In this document: positions 46,301-53,546 of the stretch, in pieces | How positions within the stretch are numbered: position 1 is the stretch's first letter | How the letters are laid out: the number at the start of each line of letters is the position of its first letter | Assembly: GCA_029559475.1 (NCBI GenBank) | Contig: JAKQBN010000043.1 | Span: forward strand, 1-63,260 | DNA length: 63,260 nt | Direction: 5' to 3' | Source: a bacterium | GTDB lineage: Bacteria > UBA4055 | Position numbers and translations under genes: made by a program | Notes under the pieces: model-generated | Database searches by the model: none | Told to the model about the DNA's origin: nothing | What the model saw: only the letters and a program-made list of their open reading frames with translations

Positions 46301-47548
46301 TTACTGACCGTACATCGCTATTATCTCCTGCTTGGTTTTTCCAAGGATATCGAATTTCTTGCCGACCTTTTTAAAGGCTTCAAGCGCTTTTTCTAGATGA
46401 TGGATCTCGTGACCTGCCGAGACCTGGGTTCTTATCCTCGCCTGTCCCTGCGGAACTACGGGGAAGAAGAATCCGATGGCATAAACGCCTTCTTCGTAAA
46501 GCGCTTTAGAGAAATCCTGAGAGAGTTTAGCATTGAAAAGCATAACCGGAACAATGGGAGTATCTCCATCTTTCAGAACGAATCCGGCATCCGTAAGGCC
46601 TTTTCTCCAGAATTGGGTGTTTCTTTCAAGTTTATCTCTTCTTTCCGTACTTTTTGAAAGAATGTCGAGTACTGTATTCACTCCTGAGACAACGACCGGA
46701 GCGATCGTGTTCGAGAAAAGATACGGTCTCGCTTTCTGTCGGCACATTTCTACAAGCTCTTTTCTTCCCGATACGCATCCGCCCGATGCTCCGCCGAGCG
46801 CTTTTCCGAAAGTAGTTGTGATTATATCTATTTTACCTACAACTCCGCATTTTTCGTGAGTACCTCTTCCTGTCTTTCCTATGAAACCTGAAGAGTGCGA
46901 TTCATCTACGAAAAGCATTGCATCGTATTTTTCGCATAATGCCACCATTTCGTCAAGTTTCGCGGTATCTCCGTCCATGGAGAAAACACCGTCAGTGATA
47001 ACTACTTTCAGTCTTTTGTCTGCGTGGAGCTGAAGTTTTTCTTCGAGGTGAGCCATATCTGAATGCTTGAACGTATCATGCAGTGCGGCGCAAAGTCTCA
47101 TTCCGTCAATAATTGAAGCGTGAACAAGCCTGTCGGATATCATCACATCTTCGCCGGTTAATATCGCTTCGAAAACACCTGCGTTCGCATCCATGCAGGA
47201 CGGAAACAGGATCGTGTCTTCTGTTCCTAAGAACTTAGTCACTTTCGCTTCCAGTTCTTTATGAATATCCTGAGTTCCGCATATGAACCGGACCGATGAC
47301 ATTCCGTATCCCCTAGAATCAAGACCGGCATGCGCGGCTTTAATAACATCAGGATGACTCGAAAGTCCGAGATAGTTATTGGCGCACATATTGATCACTT
47401 TTTTTAGTTCCGAGCCTGTCGGAAATTCAACTTCAATATCAGCCGCCTGTGATGAGTGGATGAACCTTTCCTGCTTGAAGATCCCTTTTTCTCTAATCTC
47501 ATTAAGCGTTCCGGTATATATACCGCGTACTTTATCGCTGTAAGCCAT
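46301..47548 (-). CDS. Alpha-oxoamine synthase, 2-amino-3-ketobutyrate CoA ligase type (copy 1)
   Basis: 415-residue paralogue of the next gene, alike over its whole length: MCANNYLGLSSHPDVIKAA, MSSVRFICGTQDIHKELEAK, VTDGVFSMDG, FGKALGGASGG (PLP lysine near 250) and ARIRTQVSAGHE. It differs where the substrate pocket may lie: RLVHASIIDGMRLCAALHD replaces the Kbl-like NHASIIDG.RLCKAK, and DESHSSGF replaces DDSHATGF. This suggests that the copies have diverged in acyl or amino-acid preference; one could use an ACP-bound acyl group, since an acyl carrier protein gene lies 11 bp upstream. This is inference. It has an AAGGAGA ribosome site. Confidence 0.9.
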   Translation of the reverse strand: MAYSDKVRGIYTGTLNEIREKGIFKQERFIHSSQAADIEVEFPTGSELKKVINMCANNYLGLSSHPDVIKAAHAGLDSRGYGMSSVRFICGTQDIHKELEAKVTKFLGTEDTILFPSCMDANAGVFEAILTGEDVMISDRLVHASIIDGMRLCAALHDTFKHSDMAHLEEKLQLHADKRLKVVITDGVFSMDGDTAKLDEMVALCEKYDAMLFVDESHSSGFIGKTGRGTHEKCGVVGKIDIITTTFGKALGGASGGCVSGRKELVEMCRQKARPYLFSNTIAPVVVSGVNTVLDILSKSTERRDKLERNTQFWRKGLTDAGFVLKDGDTPIVPVMLFNAKLSQDFSKALYEEGVYAIGFFFPVVPQGQARIRTQVSAGHEIHHLEKALEAFKKVGKKFDILGKTKQEIIAMYGQ

Positions 47549-47559
47549 ATACTATCTCC

Positions 47560-47805
47560 TTATTTTAAATACCCGTTTACGAGATCACATATCTTATTCA
47601 CCGTATCGAAAGCTTCCGGAGTTGCTTTGTCGTCCGGAATTGAGATCTTATATTTATTCTCAAGAAATCTTTTTAAAGAAACCATTGAGAAAGAGTCCAC
47701 GATCCCGCCTGATATCAGAGGTGTGTCATAAGTTAGAACTTCATCCTCGTCTTCTAGATATTCGTTGATCACGTACTGAAGTACGATGTCTTTCATTTCT
47801 GCCAT
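47560..47805 (-). CDS. Acyl carrier protein (non-fatty-acid-synthase type)
   Basis: 81 residues. The phosphopantetheine attachment serine is Ser38 in GGIVDSFSMVSL, the DS motif of carrier proteins followed by a hydrophobic helix II. The sequence is not the standard AcpP and is not near fab genes. It lies between an acetate-CoA ligase gene (41 bp upstream) and the two alpha-oxoamine synthase genes (11 bp downstream). In sphingolipid-making bacteria a dedicated ACP pairs with a serine palmitoyltransferase of the same synthase family, so this ACP may supply the acyl group to one of the paralogues. A CAGGAGA ribosome site precedes the ATG. Confidence 0.88.
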   Translation of the reverse strand: MAEMKDIVLQYVINEYLEDEDEVLTYDTPLISGGIVDSFSMVSLKRFLENKYKISIPDDKATPEAFDTVNKICDLVNGYLK

Positions 47806-47846
47806 TTTGATTCTCCTGTTTTTAACTTTTTTATTAATAATTGTTT

Positions 47847-49550
47847 TTAATCATCTTCAAGTGTTGATGTATCGCCGATGTCCTGACCCCATTCCTGAGC
47901 CCTGAGCATTCTTCTCATTATCTTGCCGCTCCTGGTTTTGGGCAGTTTGTCGAGATACTCTATCTCCTGAGGCATTGCTAAAGGCGACAGTTTTTTTCTG
48001 ATGAAGTTCATGATCTCAAGCTCAAGATCATCGTTCGGTTCGTAACCGGGTTTTAATGTAACGAAGGCCTTCACGACCTCCATATTCACTTCATCCGGTT
48101 TGGAAACAACTGCGGATTCTGCTACTGCAGGATGCTCAAGAAGCGCCGATTCGACTTCGAACGGGCTGACGAGGTGACCGGCTGTGTTGATGACATCGTC
48201 ATCCCTGCCTACGAACCAATAGTAGCCGTCTTTATCGATCGTTGATTTATCGCCGGGCAAATACCAGCCGTTGGAAAATTTCTTTTTATAAGTTTCCTCG
48301 TTGTTCCAGTAAGTCCTCATCATCGACGGCCATCCGGGTCTGAATCCGATCAGACCGGGTTTATTGGGTTCTGTTATCGGTTCAAATGTTTTTTCGTCAA
48401 GAACTGCGGCAGTTATTCCCGGAAACGGTTTTCCCATTGAACCCGGCTTTATTTTCATTCCGGGGTAATTGCAGATCATCATCGATCCTGTCTCCGTCTG
48501 CCAGTAAGTGTCATAGAAAGGAAGCCCGAATACTTTTTCTGACCAGATTACAGCCTCGGCATTAAGGGGTTCGCCGACACTTGCAAGATGTCTGAGACTG
48601 CTGAGGTCGAACTGTTTGACCAATTCAGCTCCCGCCTTCATTAATGATCTGATCGCTGTCGGCGCGGAATACCACATTGAGATCTTATGCTTTTCAATGA
48701 ACTTATACCAGTTCTCCGCTGAGAAACCCGCATCGAGCACGCACTGTGTAGCTCCGTTCGCCCAAGCTCCTATGATGCCGTAAGAAGTTCCCGTAACCCA
48801 TCCGGGATCGGCGGTACACCAGTAAATATCGCTGTCCTGAATGTCGAGAACCCACTTTGCAGTAAGATACTGCGACATTATGGAATAGTGAACATGTTTT
48901 ACGCCTTTGGGCAGACCGGTGGTTCCCGAAGTATAATGCAGAACTGAAGGCGATTCTGCTTTTGTCGGGAATATATCGAATTTGTCTATCTTTTCAGCTT
49001 TTTCGAGATCGAAGGCTTTTTCTCTTTCTTTTAAAGGTTTAAGCCCGTCGTGGTCGACAATAATTATATGCTCGAGAGAAGGCATCCTGTCGAGAAGTTT
49101 TCTTACCTTACCCACATGCTTTCTCTGGGTGATTATTGCCTTTGTCTGAGCGCTGTCGAGCCTTACGAAAAGGCTTTCGTCACCGAACGCTGAGAACAGC
49201 GGCTGAGCAATTGCTCCTATCTTCAGAACGCCCAGAAAACCGAGATAGAGTTCAGGTATTTTGTCCATAAAAAGACATACCCTGTCCTCCTCTTTAACTC
49301 CGAGGTTTCTCAGGTAATGTCCTATTGTGTTAGTAGCTTTTCTTATGTCATCGAAAGTATATTTTTTTTCTTCGCCCGAATATCCTTCCCAGATTAGAGC
49401 TGTTTTGTCCGCTTTACCCATCTGACAGATCCTGTCGGTGCAGTACCATCCGATATTGATCACGTTACCGGGTTTATAATCAAGCTCTTTCTCAGCAATT
49501 TCCCAGCTGAAATCTTTGATTCTTTCTTCGTAGGAATCTATGTTTGCCAT
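47847..49550 (-). CDS. acsA: Acetate-CoA ligase (AcsA type)
   Basis: AMP-forming ligase that activates acetate, or a short acid, to acyl-CoA. From the ATG with the better ribosome spacing (GGAGGA, six bases) the product has 567 residues. It has the AMP-binding loop YTSGTTGLPKGVKH, the acyl-pocket motif DTYWQTETGSM, GWYLPGDK, GRDDDVINTAGHLVSPFEVE and the catalytic lysine region PKTRSGKIMRR near the end. In AcsA enzymes the pocket motif is DTWWQTETG; here the first Trp is Tyr, so a somewhat larger acid is possible. It is closest in layout to Bacillus AcsA. ACP and two Kbl-type genes follow, so its product may feed them. Confidence 0.88.
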   Translation of the reverse strand: MANIDSYEERIKDFSWEIAEKELDYKPGNVINIGWYCTDRICQMGKADKTALIWEGYSGEEKKYTFDDIRKATNTIGHYLRNLGVKEEDRVCLFMDKIPELYLGFLGVLKIGAIAQPLFSAFGDESLFVRLDSAQTKAIITQRKHVGKVRKLLDRMPSLEHIIIVDHDGLKPLKEREKAFDLEKAEKIDKFDIFPTKAESPSVLHYTSGTTGLPKGVKHVHYSIMSQYLTAKWVLDIQDSDIYWCTADPGWVTGTSYGIIGAWANGATQCVLDAGFSAENWYKFIEKHKISMWYSAPTAIRSLMKAGAELVKQFDLSSLRHLASVGEPLNAEAVIWSEKVFGLPFYDTYWQTETGSMMICNYPGMKIKPGSMGKPFPGITAAVLDEKTFEPITEPNKPGLIGFRPGWPSMMRTYWNNEETYKKKFSNGWYLPGDKSTIDKDGYYWFVGRDDDVINTAGHLVSPFEVESALLEHPAVAESAVVSKPDEVNMEVVKAFVTLKPGYEPNDDLELEIMNFIRKKLSPLAMPQEIEYLDKLPKTRSGKIMRRMLRAQEWGQDIGDTSTLEDD

Positions 49551-49590
49551 GTACATTCCTCCAATTTTATTTTTTAATTCTGATTGTCTT

Positions 49591-50013
49591 TTAAACTTTA
49601 AATTTCGTAGCCAAATGGTCGCCCGGCTTAATAAATTCGATCTGTGCCGGTTTGAGTTTCAGAAGACAGAATCCTTTGTCTTCGGGAGTTTTGAAGAACA
49701 TCCTTATGAAGCTTATCTTTTCAAAAACATTTTTTCTGACAGCTTTTGATCTGACGAAAGTGATGCTTCCAGAAATTCTCAGATAGCCGGCATTTTTTTC
49801 ATCTTTCAGATCATAGCACAGTTCTATATTCTTGTTTTTTTTCAGCTGACAGACCTTGTTATCCTCTGTTCCGGTAGAAAAGAACATTTCCTCATCCAAC
49901 CAGATCAAAGTAACAGGCCTGACCCTGGGAAATTCGCCGTCATAAGTCGCCAAATGGACAAACTGAGTCTCTTTCAGATACTTTTTAAGCATATCATCGG
50001 TTTTCTTACTCAT
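49591..50013 (-). CDS. Pyridoxamine 5'-phosphate oxidase-like flavin-binding protein
   Basis: 140 residues from the ATG that has a GGAG site six bases upstream; a further in-frame ATG lies four codons earlier. The split-barrel fold is visible from FVHLATYDGEFPRVRPVTLIW, FFSTGTEDNKVCQLKKN and YLRISGSITFV, the pattern of the PPOX-like/YzzA family that binds FMN or F420. True PdxH is longer and has more active-site residues, so vitamin B6 synthesis is unlikely. Substrate unknown. It lies 40 bp upstream of acsA on the same strand and may head that operon. Confidence 0.8.
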   Translation of the reverse strand: MSKKTDDMLKKYLKETQFVHLATYDGEFPRVRPVTLIWLDEEMFFSTGTEDNKVCQLKKNKNIELCYDLKDEKNAGYLRISGSITFVRSKAVRKNVFEKISFIRMFFKTPEDKGFCLLKLKPAQIEFIKPGDHLATKFKV

Positions 50014-50045
50014 GATCGGCTCCATAATTAATAAACAAGATTAAT

Positions 50046-50074
50046 AATTTATAATATTATTCTGATTAAATCAA
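50046..50074 (-). promoter_or_regulatory. Candidate promoter of the PPOX-acsA-ACP-KBL run
   Basis: On the leftward strand TTGATT, exactly 17 bp, then TAAATT, about 33 bases before the preferred PPOX start. Confidence 0.4.
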
Positions 50075-50100
50075 ATAAAATCTGTTTTAAATTACACAAA

Positions 50101-50122
50101 TAAAAAACCCCCTTTCGGGGGT
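50101..50122 (-). terminator. Terminator of the MFS transporter gene
   Basis: Stem ACCCCC / GGGGGT with a TTTC (leftward GAAA) tetraloop and a following T-run on the leftward strand, 22 bases after the MFS stop codon. Confidence 0.88.
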
Positions 50123-50143
50123 AAATTTTTCCTGTCATATTCT

Positions 50144-51394
50144 TCATTCAGCTTTGTGTTTAATCCTGTTGAGAATGAATGTAAAAACAAGAGTAATAAG
50201 AAGAGATGCACCTGCAATTATAAACGACAAATTGCTGTTGCCGGAACTTGCAAGCCGCTGTGAAATGCTGCTGAAAACCAGACCTCCCAGTCCCCATGCA
50301 GACATTAATATACCGTAGTTCATACCGAAATTCTTGAGTCCCCAGTACCCTTTCGTAAGTGTCGGAAACAGGGATAGATTAGTACCGTAATTGAATCCGA
50401 TGAAAGTTGCGAGCAGCACGATTACCAGAGGCGAAGAATCACCGCTTACAATTTTTATCGCCATGAACATCAGAATGGCCTGAAAAAGAATTATTATAGA
50501 AAGGGTAAGTATTCTGCCTATCTTGTCTGAAACAAGCCCGGCGATTATTCTGCCCGAAGCATTGCCTATGGCCATTATCGCAACTGCTACAAATGCAGCT
50601 TCTCCCATGCTTTTCTTTGCCAGTCCCGATATGTTGGCAATTACCATAAGACCCGCCCCCGAGCTTATGAAGAAAGTGATCCACATCAGGTAGAAAACGG
50701 GCGTTTTCAGCATATAGCCAGGTCCGTGATTTTCTGTAGTATTAGCGTTCTTATTCGATGAGGCTTGAACATTTCCCTGCGCAGGAACATAACCCTGAGG
50801 GGGATTTTTCAAAAGCATTGCAGCTCCGCATACAATGATAATGAATGCTATACCGAATACGAGCATAGTTCTTTGAAGACCATAGTTGTTTACAAGATAT
50901 GTCGCCAGCGGCGCGATATAAACGGGAGCTAATCCGAAACCCGATACAACAATGCCTGATACCATTCCTGTTTTAGATGAATGAAACCATTTTAAAGCCG
51001 GCGGTGTTGCGGCGGAATATCCGAACCCTATGCCTGTACCAGCAAGCAGTCCGAACCCTATTACCCACATTGCATAACTTGTAGTAAAAGATACGAGAAT
51101 AAAACCTATACCGACAAAGACGCCGCCTATCAATGCTGTTAACAGCGGACCTTTTTTATCCTGAAGTTTTCCTGCGGCGATCATCGATAGTGCGAAAGTC
51201 AGCGTGCAAACAGCATAAGGATCATTTAGAGATGCAATGTCCCAAGTAAATGCGTTCTCTCCGCCTGTCTCGATAGATTTTTTAATACTTTCTTTGAAGA
51301 CGCTCCAGGTATATAGAATACCCAGCGCAAGATTGATAAAAAGCCCGGCTCCGGCTACAGTCCAACCTCTGTTTTTGATCTCTTGTGCAGTCAT
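50144..51394 (-). CDS. MFS transporter, OFA (oxalate/formate antiporter) family
   Basis: 416-residue inner-membrane carrier with about twelve helices. The first helix carries NLALGILYTWSVF, the hallmark of the OFA family, and the MFS loop motif is seen as GKLQDKKGP after helix 2 and as GLVSDKIGR in the second half. Family members exchange carboxylates such as oxalate/formate or take up monocarboxylates. The substrate cannot be read here. It is a single-gene unit with its own terminator. It stands between the acsA run and the six-gene cassette; transport of a carboxylate for acsA would be attractive but is only inference. A GGAG site lies six bases before the ATG. Confidence 0.9.
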   Translation of the reverse strand: MTAQEIKNRGWTVAGAGLFINLALGILYTWSVFKESIKKSIETGGENAFTWDIASLNDPYAVCTLTFALSMIAAGKLQDKKGPLLTALIGGVFVGIGFILVSFTTSYAMWVIGFGLLAGTGIGFGYSAATPPALKWFHSSKTGMVSGIVVSGFGLAPVYIAPLATYLVNNYGLQRTMLVFGIAFIIIVCGAAMLLKNPPQGYVPAQGNVQASSNKNANTTENHGPGYMLKTPVFYLMWITFFISSGAGLMVIANISGLAKKSMGEAAFVAVAIMAIGNASGRIIAGLVSDKIGRILTLSIIILFQAILMFMAIKIVSGDSSPLVIVLLATFIGFNYGTNLSLFPTLTKGYWGLKNFGMNYGILMSAWGLGGLVFSSISQRLASSGNSNLSFIIAGASLLITLVFTFILNRIKHKAE

Positions 51395-51462
51395 TTCGGC
51401 TCCATTATGTAATAGATAATTTTATACTGTTTTAAAAGCAGACCAAAATAATAAAACAAATT

Positions 51463-51501
51463 ACAAAAAACAAGTTGATTTTGACACTGTAGTTTTTTGT
51501 A
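51463..51501 (-). terminator. Possible terminator of the six-gene cassette
   Basis: Ten-base A/T-rich arms TACAAAAAAC and GTTTTTTGTA around a 19-base loop, directly after the last gene of the cassette, followed on the leftward strand by TTTGTTTTATTATTTT. The long loop and weak stem make it less certain than the other terminators. Confidence 0.4.
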
Positions 51502-52113
51502 TTATCTTCCGAGATAATATTTAGCGGTCTCATTGTCTTTCTGAAGTATTATCACTCCCGCAAAGATCTTTAAAGCCTCTTCTTTATCGCCTTTTAAAAA
51601 TTTACTTTCTGCGAGAATGTTTAAAAATTCGATGTTCGACGGAAAAACAGCCAGCATTTTTTCTGCCGCTTTGACAGCCTGATCATATTTTTTCTGCCTG
51701 AAAAGAGCTACTGAATACCAGTAGTTCGCGTAATAATTATAATAATCTATCTTCATTATCCTGCCGGACTGAACTTCGACTTTCTCCCATTCGAGCTGCG
51801 ACGCATATATAAGATTTATCGTGTTCATTACTTCAACAGAATACGGGAACTGAGCAAGGGCATTCTCAAGATGCTTCATTCCGTTCGCAAAATTTCCCTG
51901 TAGATAATATAGCCAGCCAAGTCTGTAGTTTACGGTATATCCTGAAGGATAGTTCTTTATCACTCCGCTAAGTGCCGATATCGCTTTATCGTATTTCTGA
52001 GATGCTTCGTATTTGAATGAGGAGTCGTAAGCATCTTCAAGTTCCTTCTGCGTCATTTCTGCATATAGCCCAAAGATCAGGCCGATGATAATTACTAATA
52101 CTGCTTTTTTCAT
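51502..52113 (-). CDS. Exported TPR-repeat protein, last gene of the six-gene cassette
   Basis: 203 residues from the ATG that begins the signal peptide MKKAVLVIIIGLIFGLYA; upstream in-frame ATGs exist and the ribosome site GGAG is nine bases away. The mature protein is built of about five tetratricopeptide repeats (for example YRLGWLYYLQGNFANGMKHL and FRQKKYDQAVKAAEKML). It should be periplasmic and act as a binding scaffold. Its frame overlaps the end of the upstream beta-barrel gene by up to ten bases. Its place at the end of the PqqD-to-barrel cassette implies a role in the same envelope process. Confidence 0.85.
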   Translation of the reverse strand: MKKAVLVIIIGLIFGLYAEMTQKELEDAYDSSFKYEASQKYDKAISALSGVIKNYPSGYTVNYRLGWLYYLQGNFANGMKHLENALAQFPYSVEVMNTINLIYASQLEWEKVEVQSGRIMKIDYYNYYANYWYSVALFRQKKYDQAVKAAEKMLAVFPSNIEFLNILAESKFLKGDKEEALKIFAGVIILQKDNETAKYYLGR

Positions 52114-52118
52114 TTCGC

Positions 52119-53546
52119 TCATCTCCATCTGTAATTTGCTATTATTGAGTTAGTCATTATTTTGTAATCATCAAAATCAGAGTATGAAAAAGTGTAGCCG
52201 AGTATCCAGTCTCCGAACAACTTCTTGAATATTACACCTCCGAGTATATTGGATTTAAGTTTGGAATCATTCGTATTAAGATACCTCCCTTCACCCGTAT
52301 TCACAAGAAACATGTCGCCGGTTGTAAAACTCGAAAAAACATCATATTCCCCCTTATTATAGCCTGCAGTGATTCCGTAAAGAAGCCTTACATCTCCTGA
52401 AGCTATATTTTCCGATATCGTTGTAAGAAGTGTATCCCTGTCCGAGATTTCCATATCTTCGGCGTAACCCGATCCCGGTTCCTGCACAATATTGGCAACT
52501 CCGCCTAAGTAAATTCCTCTGAATGTGAAAGCTCCGTCAATAGTAAATTGAAGAGAGGTCATTGTACTTTGATGTTTCGTGTAATCGCTTCTCCCTGAGT
52601 ATCCGCCGCCCTGTTTTACCAGCGTATTGAAAGTATAAGTATTATAGGTAAGCCCGGAAACATTGAAAAATGTGTTCGCCCTGAAATAGTCGGTCATGCT
52701 GAATCTGCAGCCTGCCGAGGCCGAAAATACATTTTGGATATAGTCGTTTATCAGCCAGCCGGTTTTTATACCTGTATAAAATGAAGTTTTTCCGGACATA
52801 TAATAATTGTACTGCCCGAATACCTCATACTGATTTATGTCTTCGTAGAATAGAAACCCGAGACTTTCGTTTAGATCTTTATTGACCGATGTTCCCTGCA
52901 TGTCGAGATTTAAATTGAATTTGTGCTGACGCGGCCCGAAATTGTAATTCAGATTGAAATTATATCCGCTTTCCAGAAGATCGTTTCCTGTGTAATCATA
53001 CAAAGAGAAAATGATGTCCAGATATTTTTTATCGTCATAAATTAACTCAGAACTTCTTCTGTACGCATTTTTAAACTCATCACTTTTAAACCCGGCATCG
53101 AGAGCTTTTTTATACCATTCTGCCGTTTTCATATAATATCCTGTCTGAACAAGACCTGATCCGGCCATGCTGTATATGGCCCTTTTTCTGAAAAAATCCT
53201 TTTCACTTTTCAGAAATTTTTCCGCGCCTGATGTTTTTCCAAGCAGTGCGTCTGAGTAAATAACTCTGTCCTGATTCATCTGCGAATTTCTGATCTTGAG
53301 TAATTTATACGCATAATTATTAGCTGTTTTTATTCCGCCTGAATTTATGCTCGCGTTGTAAATCCCTTCTTTCGCGCCTAGATTAGAAGGATCTATGCTC
53401 TCGGCCTGAAAATAAAGATCAAGCGCAGTTTCCAGATCGCCTTTAAAATAATATTCATCTCCTTTTAACAAGAGAGAGTCAGCTTCGCTCATTCCGTAAA
53501 CAGCGCTTAAAAAGCTCAGAATTATAACTAATGTTCTTAATCTCAT
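52119..53546 (-). CDS. TPR plus outer-membrane beta-barrel protein of the six-gene cassette
   Basis: 475 residues. A signal peptide (about 1-18) precedes a helical TPR-type domain (about 20-180; LLLKGDEYYFKGDLETALDL and similar), then a C-terminal half with alternating aromatic/polar strands (about 190-475; YNFNLNYNFGPRQHKFNLNL, ending SIIANYRWR) typical of an outer-membrane beta-barrel of about twelve to sixteen strands. TPR-barrel proteins of this layout often export or dock polymers or lipids, though no family is recognised. It overlaps the upstream urea-transporter/M23 gene by four bases (ATGA) and the downstream TPR gene by a few bases, so all are translated together. Confidence 0.82.
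   Translation of the reverse strand: MRLRTLVIILSFLSAVYGMSEADSLLLKGDEYYFKGDLETALDLYFQAESIDPSNLGAKEGIYNASINSGGIKTANNYAYKLLKIRNSQMNQDRVIYSDALLGKTSGAEKFLKSEKDFFRKRAIYSMAGSGLVQTGYYMKTAEWYKKALDAGFKSDEFKNAYRRSSELIYDDKKYLDIIFSLYDYTGNDLLESGYNFNLNYNFGPRQHKFNLNLDMQGTSVNKDLNESLGFLFYEDINQYEVFGQYNYYMSGKTSFYTGIKTGWLINDYIQNVFSASAGCRFSMTDYFRANTFFNVSGLTYNTYTFNTLVKQGGGYSGRSDYTKHQSTMTSLQFTIDGAFTFRGIYLGGVANIVQEPGSGYAEDMEISDRDTLLTTISENIASGDVRLLYGITAGYNKGEYDVFSSFTTGDMFLVNTGEGRYLNTNDSKLKSNILGGVIFKKLFGDWILGYTFSYSDFDDYKIMTNSIIANYRWR

Noticed and set aside
45002-47548. Threonine degradation operon (kbl-tdh)
   Set aside because: No threonine dehydrogenase is present, and the neighbours are an ACP and an acyl-activating enzyme.
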